Source: CAG-492 sp035388585 (GTDB lineage: Bacteria; Bacillota; Clostridia; TANB77; CAG-508). From it: a stretch of 64,000 bases of DNA. The notes under the pieces were generated by a model. The model saw nothing but the letters and a program-made list of their open reading frames with translations. It was not told the DNA's origin and searched no databases. The position numbers were made by a program, and so were the translations under genes. Every line of letters begins with the position of its first letter. The stretch's first letter is position 1. This document shows positions 33,047 through 42,068 of the stretch, one piece after another. Location of the stretch: assembly GCA_035388585.1 (NCBI GenBank), contig DAOOQE010000001.1, forward strand, positions 42,375 through 106,374, read 5' to 3'.

Positions 33047-34423
33047 ATGATTGAAAAATTAACCGAATATTTATCAAACAAAAAAGTATTAATATTAGGT
33101 TTTGGAATGGAAGGAATTTCTACATATAAATTTATTAGAAAAAATCTTGCAGAACAGAAAATATATATTGCTGATAAAAACGAAGAGGTTTTCGAAAAAA
33201 ATAGTTTTATAAAAGAAGATCAAAATGTTGAATTAATATATGGAAATGATTATTTAGAAAGTCTTGAAAATTTTGATATTATAATGAAAACTCCAGGTTT
33301 GTCTTTTGCAAAAATTGATATAAGCAAATTTAAAGATAAAATTAAATCTCAAGTTGAGCTTCTTTTAGAGTTTTCTGATTCTACAACAATTGGTGTTACT
33401 GGTACAAAAGGAAAAAGTACAACTAGTAGTTTAATATATAAAATTATTGCAGACCAATCTAAAGATGTCCTATTACTTGGTAATATTGGGCTTCCTATTT
33501 TCGACTATTTGGAAGATATAAAAAAAGAAACCATTCTTGTATTAGAATTGTCTTCTCATCAGCTTGAATTTGTAAAATGCTCACCTAAAATTGCAATATT
33601 ACTTAATATTTTTGAGGAACATTTAGATCATTATAAATCATATCAAAATTATATAGATGCAAAAATGAATATTTTTAAATTTCAAAAACAAAGTGACTAT
33701 TTATTATATAATCCGGACAATAAATTGCTTAAAGAAAATGTAGAAAAAATATTAAATGGAATTGATAGAGTGGAATCCAATATTATTAAGATAAGCTTAG
33801 ATAATATGGATAATAATAAGAACAACAATATTTATAAAATCAATAATAATATTTTATTTGATGGAAAAAATTTATATGATTCAACAAATGAAAGAAAAAT
33901 ATTAGGAAATCACAATCTCCACAATATTATGTTTGCATTAGGTGTAAGCGAAATATTAGGATTGGACTTAAATAAAACTATTCAAACTATTAATCATTTT
34001 GAACCATTGCCTCATAGAATGGAATTTGTTGGTAAATTTAATGATATTATATATTATAATGACTCAATAGCAACAATTCCAGAATCTGCAATAAGCACAA
34101 TAACAACTTTAAAAGACATAAGTTCTCTTATTATAGGGGGTATGGATAGAGGAATTGATTATAGCAGTTTTATTGATTTTTTAAATAATAGCTCAATTAA
34201 AAATATTATTTGTTTACCTATTACAGGACATTTAATTGCAGATAAAATAAGTAATTCAGCCATTAATATTTATAAAATTAATACGATGGAAGAGGCGGTT
34301 GAAATAGCAAAGAACGTCACAGAAAAAAATAAAATTTGCCTTCTTTCTCCAGCTGCAGCTAGTTATGGATTTTATAAAAATTTTCAAGAAAGAGGAAATG
34401 AATTTAAAAGACTAGTTAAATAA
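33047..34423 (+). CDS. murD: Mur ligase (MurD; here perhaps the L-Glu-adding MurD2)
   Basis: About 458 residues. The N-terminal UDP-binding Rossmann domain starts LILGFGMEGISTYKFI. The ATP site is GVTGTKGKSTTSSLIYKI (about 108-125), followed by LLGNIGLP, LELSSHQL and IFEEHLDHY (the carbamylated-Lys region follows). The C-terminal domain has HNLHNIMFALGV, EPLPHRMEF and YYNDSIATIPES. TTGGAGG lies before the ATG at 33047, so upstream starts are less likely. Asn-rich inserts near residue 250 are a local trait. Paired with MurL, it should add L-Glu to UDP-MurNAc-L-Ala; without MurL evidence it would be called the D-Glu-adding MurD. Confidence 0.88.
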   Translation: MIEKLTEYLSNKKVLILGFGMEGISTYKFIRKNLAEQKIYIADKNEEVFEKNSFIKEDQNVELIYGNDYLESLENFDIIMKTPGLSFAKIDISKFKDKIKSQVELLLEFSDSTTIGVTGTKGKSTTSSLIYKIIADQSKDVLLLGNIGLPIFDYLEDIKKETILVLELSSHQLEFVKCSPKIAILLNIFEEHLDHYKSYQNYIDAKMNIFKFQKQSDYLLYNPDNKLLKENVEKILNGIDRVESNIIKISLDNMDNNKNNNIYKINNNILFDGKNLYDSTNERKILGNHNLHNIMFALGVSEILGLDLNKTIQTINHFEPLPHRMEFVGKFNDIIYYNDSIATIPESAISTITTLKDISSLIIGGMDRGIDYSSFIDFLNNSSIKNIICLPITGHLIADKISNSAINIYKINTMEEAVEIAKNVTEKNKICLLSPAAASYGFYKNFQERGNEFKRLVK

Positions 34424-34613
34424 TTTTTTTATAAGTCAACACAAATTTTCTATAAAAATTCCGTAACAAAAAATAGAAAAATATAAAAAAGAAAAATAAA
34501 AAAATAAATATTAATTAAATTAAAATCAAATTATAAAAAATCAAATGATAAATAAATATTGATTAAAAAAAATTAATAATATAAAAAAGAAAAACATAAA
34601 AAAGAAAAACATA

Positions 34614-34663
34614 AAAAAACATAAAGGTATTGTAAAAAAATTGCATAGACTTTTATGTTTTTT
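34614..34663 (+). terminator. Terminator after murD
   Basis: AAAAAACATAAAGGT (34614-34628) pairs with ACTTTTATGTTTTTT (34649-34663) over 15 base pairs with one G-T and a 20-base loop, ending in T residues. TATAAT at 34668-34673 just after it may be the -10 of the racemase promoter, with a weak TAGACT at 34646-34651 as -35. The rest of 34424-34613 is A-rich low-complexity DNA without a gene. Confidence 0.6.
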
Positions 34664-34725
34664 ATGATATAATAAAAAAAGATGTAATTATAATAATATT
34701 AAAAATATTATTAAGGAGGATTTTT

Positions 34726-35931
34726 ATGTATAGAAAAACCTATTTAGAGGTTGATTGTGATAAATTAAAAAATAATATTAAGGATATAAAAAGTAATTAT
34801 AATAACTATCAATATTATATTGGAGTTGTAAAGGCAAATGCATATGGACACGGAAATTTTGTTATAGAATCTCTTATTGAAGGAGGGATTAATTATTTAG
34901 CCGTATCCTCATTAGAGGAGGCAATTAATTTGCGAAAATACAATATAGAAGTACCTATACTTGTTCTTGAACCTGTAGATGTTGAGTATCTTGAGGTATG
35001 TGTAAAAAACAATATCACAGTAACTATTTCTAGTTTGAACTATTTTAAACTAGCTTGTAAGAAAAACTTCAAAAGAAAATTGAAATATCATATTAAAATT
35101 GATTCGGGTATGAGTCGATTGGGAATTCGCGATAGAGAAGAGCTTAACGAATTATTCAATTTGCAACAATCGGAACATGCTTCAAATAATTTTTTCTTAG
35201 AAGGTATTTACACTCATTTTGCAACAAGTGGAGTTTTTGATAAATATTGGGAAGAACAATTATTTAATTTTAAAGAAATAACAAAAGATATTGATTTGGG
35301 GAAAATACCTATTATTCATATGGGGCGTTCACAAACACTTGTAAACCATGAAAAAATATCGTTTTGTAATGGTATTCGTTTAGGGATTATTATGTATGGA
35401 ATTGATTTAAAAATGAATTTAAATTATAAAGGAATTAAAGGTGTATTTAGAAAATTTAAAAATGATTATTATATTAAAAAGAATAATATTAGTTTAACAA
35501 CAAAAACAAATAACATGAATATTTCTCCAGTAATAAAACTTTGTAGTGAAGTTATAGAGATTAGAAAAATAAAACCTAACAATTTTGTAAGTTATGGTGC
35601 TCTTTTTATTGCAAAAGAAAATGTTTATATAGCAACAATTCCTATAGGTTATGCTGATGGAGTTCCTAAAAGTTTAAAAAAGGTTGAAATAGAAGGAAAT
35701 TTATTTGATATTGTTGGCGAAGTTTGTATGGACATGCTAATGGTAAAGGTTGATAATAGCGTAAAAATATATGATAAGGTTGTATTAATTGGTGGCGACT
35801 TACTTTCAATTAAATCAATTACAAGGCAAACGGGACTAAGCTCTTATTCAATATTTACAGGAATTACTACAAGAGTTCCAAGAATATATAAAAAAAATAA
35901 TAATAGAACAGAGATTAGTTATTTTAGTTAA
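34726..35931 (+). CDS. alr: Alanine racemase-family PLP enzyme
   Basis: A 401-residue fold-type III racemase. The PLP lysine is in GVVKANAYGHG (about residue 38). The second catalytic residue, Tyr, is in NFVSYGALFIAKEN, and GYADGVPKSL and VGEVCMDMLMVKV are the conserved C-terminal beta-domain segments. Compared with 370-390 in Alr, an insert of about 30 basic residues (YKGIKGVFRKFKNDYY and onward) sits before the C-terminal domain. AAGGAGG precedes the ATG. D-Ala supply is the plain reading. Because a D-aspartate-ligase-like gene follows 35 bases later, it may also or instead racemise another amino acid; that is inference. Confidence 0.85.
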   Translation: MYRKTYLEVDCDKLKNNIKDIKSNYNNYQYYIGVVKANAYGHGNFVIESLIEGGINYLAVSSLEEAINLRKYNIEVPILVLEPVDVEYLEVCVKNNITVTISSLNYFKLACKKNFKRKLKYHIKIDSGMSRLGIRDREELNELFNLQQSEHASNNFFLEGIYTHFATSGVFDKYWEEQLFNFKEITKDIDLGKIPIIHMGRSQTLVNHEKISFCNGIRLGIIMYGIDLKMNLNYKGIKGVFRKFKNDYYIKKNNISLTTKTNNMNISPVIKLCSEVIEIRKIKPNNFVSYGALFIAKENVYIATIPIGYADGVPKSLKKVEIEGNLFDIVGEVCMDMLMVKVDNSVKIYDKVVLIGGDLLSIKSITRQTGLSSYSIFTGITTRVPRIYKKNNNRTEISYFS

Positions 35932-35966
35932 AAAATAATTGCAAATAACCCAAGGAGGAAATATTA

Positions 35967-37211
35967 ATGAATAATAAAAAAGAAATCGAATTTGAAGTCC
36001 TAATTATAGGAACAGATGCAAACGCTTATTATTTGGCAAGATGCTTTCATGAAGAATATAATAGAAAGGCTTATTTAATTGGTAAAAGTCCTATGGCATA
36101 TACAAAATATACAAATATTCTTAATCTGACATATAACGAAAAAATATGGACAGAACAAGGATTTTTAGATGCAATTGAGAAATTTAGACTTAATCATCCA
36201 GGAAAAAAAATATTACTTATAAGTTCTAATGAAACATATGCTGAATTTATTAGTAATAATAAAAACAAAATACATAGTCAATTTGTATATAATTACCCAA
36301 GTGTAGAAATAATAAAAACTTTAATTAATAAGGAGAATTTTTATAAAACATATGCTAACTCAATTCTAGATTTTCCGAAAACCTTTTATTACAACTGTTC
36401 TAAAGATTCTTTAAATCTAGTACCAGATGATTTTAATTTTCCAGTAATTGTAAAACCAAGCAATGTTGTGGAATATAATCATTTGAATTTTCCGGAAAAA
36501 CATAAGATTTATAAAGTCGAAAATCAAGAAGCATTGCTAAAAACTGTTCTTACAATTAGCACTAATGGTTATAAAGATACATTAATATTACAAGAATTTA
36601 TTCCAGGAGACGATAGTTATTTGTTTGATTCTGTTGTTTATTGTGGAAAAGATAAAAAGGTTAAACTTGTTTCATTTGCACAAATCGGTTTGCAAGAACA
36701 TTCAAAATCTATGGTTGGTAATGCAGCTGTTTTGATAAATGGTTTTAATCAATATGGTGATAATTCTGAAATGATTAATACAATTAGAAAATTTATGGAA
36801 AGCATTGATTATCAAGGTTTTGCTGAGTTTGATATGAAATATGATTCAAGAGATAAAAAATATAAAGTTCTTGAAATTAATGCAAGACAAGGTCGTTGTA
36901 GTTACTATATAACTCCTCTTGGATATAATTTGGTTAGAGTTTTAGTTGATGATTTAATTTATAATAAACCAATGGATTATAAAGTTTTAGATAAAGAAGT
37001 TCTTCTTTCTTTTGTTCCTAAAGGGGTATTAAAAAAATATATTTCTAACAAGGTTTTTAAGAAAAAAGCTTTGTCTTTATGGGGACTTTTGGGAAAAAAT
37101 GTTGTTAATCCTTTAAAATATAGAAAAGATAAATCTTTTGAAAGAAAGACATTATTGATTAGAAGGCACTTTGATTATTATAAAGAATATAAAAATAGCA
37201 CTTGGAATTAA
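35967..37211 (+). CDS. ATP-grasp ligase resembling D-aspartate ligase (Asl)
   Basis: A 414-residue ATP-grasp enzyme. The N-terminal FEVLIIGTDANAYYLARCFHEEY and KILLISSNETYAEFIS are close in pattern to the D-aspartate ligase of Enterococcus faecium as I recall it. The ATP-grasp core holds FPVIVKPSNVVEY, LILQEFIPGDDSYLFD, GFAEFDMKYDSR and VLEINARQGR, the metal-binding Glu/Asn set. AAGGAGG precedes the ATG. Asl attaches D-Asp to the stem-peptide Lys (cross-bridge). It is the last of four cell-wall precursor genes, after a racemase that might make its substrate. D-Asp as substrate is inferred; other D-amino acids are possible. Confidence 0.72.
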   Translation: MNNKKEIEFEVLIIGTDANAYYLARCFHEEYNRKAYLIGKSPMAYTKYTNILNLTYNEKIWTEQGFLDAIEKFRLNHPGKKILLISSNETYAEFISNNKNKIHSQFVYNYPSVEIIKTLINKENFYKTYANSILDFPKTFYYNCSKDSLNLVPDDFNFPVIVKPSNVVEYNHLNFPEKHKIYKVENQEALLKTVLTISTNGYKDTLILQEFIPGDDSYLFDSVVYCGKDKKVKLVSFAQIGLQEHSKSMVGNAAVLINGFNQYGDNSEMINTIRKFMESIDYQGFAEFDMKYDSRDKKYKVLEINARQGRCSYYITPLGYNLVRVLVDDLIYNKPMDYKVLDKEVLLSFVPKGVLKKYISNKVFKKKALSLWGLLGKNVVNPLKYRKDKSFERKTLLIRRHFDYYKEYKNSTWN

Positions 37212-37510
37212 TATATATAATAAAAAAAATCAAAAATGTAATAGTAGAATTATATTGCAAAAAATTATGGAATTAATCTATATTTTTATACAAATATCAG
37301 AATATAAGATATTAGAAAATTAAAATACAAATTTCAATACTTTGTATTAATTTATAAATATAATAAGCATAAGTGAGTGTTGATTATTTTATAAAAAAAT
37401 ATCTTAAATACATATAGACTGAAGTATTTAAAAAAACATAAAATGTATTTTTAGCTTATTTAAAAAAATAAGTAAGGATGTGTTTAATTGTATTTAAAGG
37501 AAGTAAAATA
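37212..37510. other. Gene-free spacer before dxs
   Basis: About 300 bases of AT-rich DNA with several weak dyads (AAATACAA with TTTGTATT near 37323-37350; AAATACAT with ATGTATTT near 37408-37452) but no T-tailed hairpin I would call a terminator and no credible ORF. AAAGGAAG at about 37496-37503 is the dxs ribosome-binding site. Confidence 0.5.
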
Positions 37511-39580
37511 ATGAAGAAAAAGACAAAAAAAAATCAGAATTTAGATAAGATGGGATCTTCGAACGAATTTAAAGATTTAAGCTTAAAAGAAAACTCGATT
37601 TTGAACAAAGTAGACTTTCCAAGTGATTTAAAAAAATTAAATTATAAGGAAAAGATATTTTTAGCTGAAGAAATAAGAAAATTAATAATAAAAACTGTTG
37701 CAAAAAATGGTGGACACTTGGCCTCTAATTTGGGTGTTACAGAACTAACAATTGCACTTCATAGTGTATATAATACTCCGAGTGATAAAATAATTTGGGA
37801 TGTTGGGCATCAAACCTATGTACATAAAATTTTAACTGGCAGAAAAACCAAAATGGATTCACTTAGAAAATTGAATGGATTAGCTGGTTTCCCTAAAACT
37901 GAAGAATCTGAATATGATGTTTTTAATACAGGTCATAGTAGTACTTCAATCTCTGCTGCGCTAGGAATTGCAAGAGCTAGAGATATAAAAGGTGAGCAGA
38001 ATAAAGTGATTGCAGTAATTGGTGATGGTGCATTAACAGGTGGAATGGCTCATGAAGCTTTAAATGATTTAGGGACAAGTAAAAGTAATGTTATTGTAAT
38101 TTTAAATGATAATGAGATGAGCATTGAGAAAAATGTTGGTGGTGTAGCAGTTCTATTAAGTAAATTAAGAACAAAAAAATTCTATACTGCTACAAATGTG
38201 AGAATAAAAAATTTGACCTTAAAAATTCCGGTTTTTGGAAAATTTCTTGTTGATACTACAAGAAGAATAAAAAGCAGTATTAAACAAATTTTTATTTCGA
38301 AAATGTATTTTGAGGATATTGGTTTTACTTATTTAGGGCCTGTTGATGGTCATAATATTGAAGTTCTGGAAAATATTTTGAAAAAGGCAAATGATGTTCA
38401 TGGTCCGGTTTTGTTGCATGTTATAACAAAAAAAGGAAAAGGATATGGTCCTGCTGAAGTAAATCCAGATAAATTTCACAGTACGCCAAGTTTCGACATT
38501 AGCACAGGGAAGAGTTTAAAGGAAAAGAAAAATGATTATTCAAAAGTATTTGGAGATAAGCTATGTGAATTAGCAAGAATAGATAAAAAAATTGTAGCAA
38601 TTACAGCAGCTATGGCAGATGGAACTGGTTTGGAAAATTTTAAAAAAATTTTTCCAGATAGAATATTTGATGTGGGAATTGCGGAACAACATGCTTTGTG
38701 TTGTGCAGCTGGAATGGCAAAAAATGGTCTTAAACCAGTTGTTTCATTATATTCATCTTTTTACCAAAGAGCATATGATCAAATAATACATGATATTGCA
38801 ATTCAAAATTTACCAGTAGTTATGTGTGTTGATAGGGCTGGTATTGTAGGAAACGATGGTGAAACACATCAAGGTTTAATGGATATGTCGATGTTTAATT
38901 TAGTACCGAATCTTACAATTATGGCTCCAAAAGACTTTGCAGAATTGGAAAAAATGATTGAATTTGCTATCGAATTAAATAAACCAGTTATTCTTAGATA
39001 TCCAAGAGGTTCAGAGGGAACAATTAAATTTGATAATTTAGAGGAAATTAAATTTGCAAAAGCAGAAATTATAAAAAAGTTCCAAGATGATAATATTAAA
39101 GACAAGTCTCAGTTATTAAAGGCATTAAATGTAGATTTTGAAAATGATAATAAGAATGTTCAAAATAATGATGATATCATTGAAAATGAAAAAAATTTAA
39201 ATGGAAATAATAATAAAATTTATGAAACTGACAAACAAATTTCTGAAACTGAAAAAATTACAATAATTGCAATTGGAAAAATGGTTGAAAAGGCAGTAAA
39301 ACTATCAGAAAAAATGATTAATATAAATTCTGAAATAATTAATGCGAGATTTTTAAAACCAATAGATGAGGAAACTATAATTAATTCAATAAAAAAATCT
39401 AAAAATGTAGTAACAATTGAGGATGGAATTCTTAGAGGCGGATTGGCTACAACAATTTTAGAGTTAATTCAAAAAAATGATTTAAAAGATATCAATGTAA
39501 AAAATTATGGTTATAATGATGTTTTTGTTCAACATGGTTCTATTGAAGAATTGGAAAATTTGAATGGGATGAATTTTTAA
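37511..39580 (+). CDS. dxs: 1-deoxy-D-xylulose-5-phosphate synthase
   Basis: A 689-residue DXS, first enzyme of the non-mevalonate isoprenoid pathway, condensing pyruvate and glyceraldehyde-3-phosphate. Thiamine site GDGALTGGMAHEALND with IVILNDNEMSI, catalytic His region DVGHQTYVHKILTG, and the transketolase pyrimidine domain with DVGIAEQHALCCAAGMA and VDRAGIVGNDGETHQG. Two oddities: a basic N-terminal extension (about 25 residues before the canonical FPSDLKKLN) and a roughly 55-residue Asn/Asp/Glu/Lys-rich insert before the C-terminal domain (after KFAKAEIIKKFQDD), making it longer than the usual 620. The ATG at 37511 follows AAAGGAAG. A complete gene. Confidence 0.94.
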   Translation: MKKKTKKNQNLDKMGSSNEFKDLSLKENSILNKVDFPSDLKKLNYKEKIFLAEEIRKLIIKTVAKNGGHLASNLGVTELTIALHSVYNTPSDKIIWDVGHQTYVHKILTGRKTKMDSLRKLNGLAGFPKTEESEYDVFNTGHSSTSISAALGIARARDIKGEQNKVIAVIGDGALTGGMAHEALNDLGTSKSNVIVILNDNEMSIEKNVGGVAVLLSKLRTKKFYTATNVRIKNLTLKIPVFGKFLVDTTRRIKSSIKQIFISKMYFEDIGFTYLGPVDGHNIEVLENILKKANDVHGPVLLHVITKKGKGYGPAEVNPDKFHSTPSFDISTGKSLKEKKNDYSKVFGDKLCELARIDKKIVAITAAMADGTGLENFKKIFPDRIFDVGIAEQHALCCAAGMAKNGLKPVVSLYSSFYQRAYDQIIHDIAIQNLPVVMCVDRAGIVGNDGETHQGLMDMSMFNLVPNLTIMAPKDFAELEKMIEFAIELNKPVILRYPRGSEGTIKFDNLEEIKFAKAEIIKKFQDDNIKDKSQLLKALNVDFENDNKNVQNNDDIIENEKNLNGNNNKIYETDKQISETEKITIIAIGKMVEKAVKLSEKMININSEIINARFLKPIDEETIINSIKKSKNVVTIEDGILRGGLATTILELIQKNDLKDINVKNYGYNDVFVQHGSIEELENLNGMNF

Positions 39581-39658
39581 TAATTTTAAGAAAGGAAAAA
39601 ACAAGTAGATAAATTTTTAAGATATGTCTAAAAAATAAAGAACAGTAAAGGAAGAAAG

Positions 39659-40468
39659 ATGAATAAACAATTGATTTTAGATAAATATAAAAAATTTGAT
39701 GATAGAATTTTAGTGGCAAGATTGTTTGATAAAATAGAAATCTGTATCAAAACAAATAAAATTGTTTGTTTAGATTTTTTAGATCCTTCAGAAATAGTCA
39801 TATTAAAAAACGTTCTAAATTCAATAAAAATTAAAAATTATATATTTTTTGGTGGGACAGATGATTATCAGAGAGCTATTTTGATTGTTTACCCAGAAAA
39901 AATGGAAGATTTTTTTAAAAACGGAAATTTTGATTTTAATAGTGTTGTTAAAGTTATTAGAATAGTTCTACCTCAGCATGTACGAGGTACATACGACCAC
40001 AAAATATATTTAGGCGGAATAATAAAACTTGGTGTGAAGAGAACGAAAATTGGAGATATACTAACAGATAATGAGGGAGCAGACATCATCGTTTGTTCCG
40101 ATATTTGTGAGTTTTTATTAAGTAATTTAATTCAGTTGAAAAGGTTTAGCAAAGCAATAATTGAGGAAGTTGAACTTTCAAGTGTGAAAAAAGTTGTTCA
40201 AAAATTTGAAGAATTAAAAATAATTGTATCATCTTTAAGATTGGATAATGTAGTTGCTGAAATTGCAGGTAAATCAAGAAATAAAGCTAATGAAATTTTA
40301 AGTCAAGAGAGGGTTTTCGTAAATTATGAGAGCGAAACAAAACCAACAAAATTGATAAAAGAAAATGATACAATTACCATTAGAGGAAAAGGAAAATTCC
40401 TGATTGGAAACATCTTGGGAACAACTAAAAGTGGAAAAATTATTTTAAGCTTAAAAAGGTTTTTATAA
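39659..40468 (+). CDS. ylmH: YlmH-family S4-domain RNA-binding protein
   Basis: A 269-residue protein. The N-terminal region (DDRILVARLFDKIEICIKTN) and the RRM-like middle with FLDPSEIVILKNVLNS match YlmH. The S4 RNA-binding domain is at about 190-262 with LRLDNVVAEIAGKSRNKANEIL, RVFVNYESETKPTKLI and GKGKFLIGNI. The family includes the ribosome-quality-control factor that binds stalled 50S subunits (RqcP2-like), and a homologue sits in the division and cell-wall region of Bacillus. GGAAGAAAG precedes the ATG. It sits alone between dxs and folD here, without the usual sepF or divIVA neighbours. Confidence 0.88.
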   Translation: MNKQLILDKYKKFDDRILVARLFDKIEICIKTNKIVCLDFLDPSEIVILKNVLNSIKIKNYIFFGGTDDYQRAILIVYPEKMEDFFKNGNFDFNSVVKVIRIVLPQHVRGTYDHKIYLGGIIKLGVKRTKIGDILTDNEGADIIVCSDICEFLLSNLIQLKRFSKAIIEEVELSSVKKVVQKFEELKIIVSSLRLDNVVAEIAGKSRNKANEILSQERVFVNYESETKPTKLIKENDTITIRGKGKFLIGNILGTTKSGKIILSLKRFL

Positions 40469-40602
40469 AAAAGTTTTAGAAGTAAGAATTGATAATTTAG
40501 TGTGTTTAGAATGTAAATTCTAAATTATTATTGTGTGAAAAGTATTTACAAATGTAAGAATTTATAAGATAATTTATATATAAACAATATGGAGGATTTG
40601 AA

Positions 40603-41451
40603 ATGGCAAAAATAATGGATGGAAAAGTTTTGGCACAGAAAATAAGATTAGAATTAAAAAAAGAAGTGGAAACTCTTAAAAAAAATGGTGTAAAACCTAA
40701 ATTAGCTGTAATAATGGTTGGAGAAGATAAAGCCTCAAAAGTCTACGTTAAAAATAAGAGCAAGGCATGCGAGGAAATTGGTATAGAATTTGAAGAATTC
40801 TTGTTAAAAGAAAATACAAAAATAGAGGAATTATTAATCATTATAGAAAAACTAAATAACAGAAAAGACATACATGGTATATTATTGCAAAGTCCAATAC
40901 CGAAAAGCTTAGATATAAATGAAGCTTTTAATAAAATTGATTACAGAAAAGATGTTGACGGTTTTAACCCTATAAATGTTGGTAAACTTGTAATAGGACA
41001 AGATTGTTTTATATCATGTACTCCATACGGAATAATTAAATTACTTGAAGAATATGATATTCAAATTGAAGGTAAAAATGCTGTAGTAATTGGAAGAAGT
41101 AATATAGTTGGTAAACCTGTTGCACAATGTTTAATGTCTAGAAATGCTACTGTAACAATTTGCCATTCTAAAACTAAAAATATAGAAGAAATTACAAGAA
41201 ATGCGGATATTGTAATTGCAGCACTTGGTATCCCTAAATTTGTAACTGAAATCATGATAAAAAAAGGCGCTACAGTAATAGATGTCGGAATTAATAGAAC
41301 AGATGATGGGAAACTTGTTGGAGATGTTGATTTTGAAAATGTTGAGCCAAAAGCAGAATATATAACTCCTGTCCCAGGAGGAGTAGGACCTATGACTATA
41401 GCTATGTTAATGTTTAACCTTGTAAAAGCAGCAAAAAAAAATAATAAATAA
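40603..41451 (+). CDS. folD: Methylenetetrahydrofolate dehydrogenase/cyclohydrolase
   Basis: A 282-residue bifunctional enzyme for one-carbon metabolism: it oxidises 5,10-methylene-THF to methenyl-THF and hydrolyses that to 10-formyl-THF. The catalytic Lys is in SKVYVKNKSKACEEIGI (YVxxK). The family motifs GILLQSPIPKSLD, KDVDGFNPINVGKL, the NADP-binding VIGRSNIVGKPVAQCLM, and PVPGGVGPMTIAMLMFN are all present. Length is standard. GGAGG precedes the ATG. A terminator follows after about 340 bases of repeats. Confidence 0.96.
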   Translation: MAKIMDGKVLAQKIRLELKKEVETLKKNGVKPKLAVIMVGEDKASKVYVKNKSKACEEIGIEFEEFLLKENTKIEELLIIIEKLNNRKDIHGILLQSPIPKSLDINEAFNKIDYRKDVDGFNPINVGKLVIGQDCFISCTPYGIIKLLEEYDIQIEGKNAVVIGRSNIVGKPVAQCLMSRNATVTICHSKTKNIEEITRNADIVIAALGIPKFVTEIMIKKGATVIDVGINRTDDGKLVGDVDFENVEPKAEYITPVPGGVGPMTIAMLMFNLVKAAKKNNK

Positions 41452-41539
41452 AAAACAAAAATTAAGGATAATAAATATATCAAATGATGGATTTATTATA
41501 TAAAAATTTAATAATTGAAAAACAAAATATATAGTATTA

Positions 41540-41760
41540 TAGATGTAAAAGCCTAACAATAGAAAGACAAAATATATAAACTTATAAAAAATTATAGATT
41601 TAATAATAGAAAGACAGAATATATAAACTTATAAAATTATAGATTTAATAATAGAAAGACAAAATATATAAACTTATAAATTTATAAGTTTAATAATGGA
41701 AAGACAAAATATATTATATTATAAATATAATGATTTAATAATATAAACTTTAGTATTTAA
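41540..41760. repeat. Four-copy tandem repeat downstream of folD
   Basis: A unit of about 54-58 bases containing AATAGAAAGACAAAATATAT, TAAACTTATAAA and ATTATAGATTTAATA is repeated roughly four times with small changes; the first and last copies are more diverged. There are no unique spacers between equal-length repeats, so it is not a CRISPR array. The repeats are untranslated and precede the terminator at 41794. Function, if any, is unknown. Confidence 0.85.
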
Positions 41761-41793
41761 AAATCTAGTAAACAAACGTAGCAAAAAATGAAG

Positions 41794-41823
41794 AAAAAAG
41801 GGGGATTAAAAACCTCTTTTTTT
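41794..41823 (+). terminator. Rho-independent terminator downstream of folD
   Basis: AAAAAAGGGG (41794-41803) pairs with CCTCTTTTTT (41813-41822), ten base pairs with one G-T around a 9-base loop, followed by T residues. It sits about 340 bases after folD, so the repeats in between would be transcribed. Confidence 0.75.
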
Positions 41824-41920
41824 AGAGCAAAAAAGTTGCTAAAAACAATTAAAATAAAATCGGATTATCTATTCTTAATGTGATAACACAAAGTTTATAT
41901 AACTAAAATAATTAATTGAC

Positions 41921-42068
41921 AGTAATATCAGAAACGAAAGGAATGAGTATGAAGGAAATAAGTATGAAGGAATATAGATATTGGATTTGGATAAAGTAAT
42001 ATCAGAAACGAAAGGAATGAGTATGAAGGAAATAAGTATGAAGGAAGATAGATATTGGATTTGGATTA
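41921..42068 (+). repeat. 74-base tandem duplication of the dprA start region
   Basis: AGTAATATCAGAAACGAAAG and onward is present at 41921-41994 and 41995-42068 with one or two differences. Each copy has the dprA ribosome-binding site and first codons. Because 74 is not a multiple of three, the first copy (ATG at 41943) opens an 18-codon ORF, MSMKEISMKEYRYWIWIK, that stops at 41999, while the second leads into dprA. The upstream copy may act as a short uORF. Confidence 0.9.

Noticed and set aside
41540..41760. CRISPR array
   Set aside because: Repeats of about 54-58 bases follow each other directly with diverged ends and no constant repeats with unique spacers; no cas genes are nearby.
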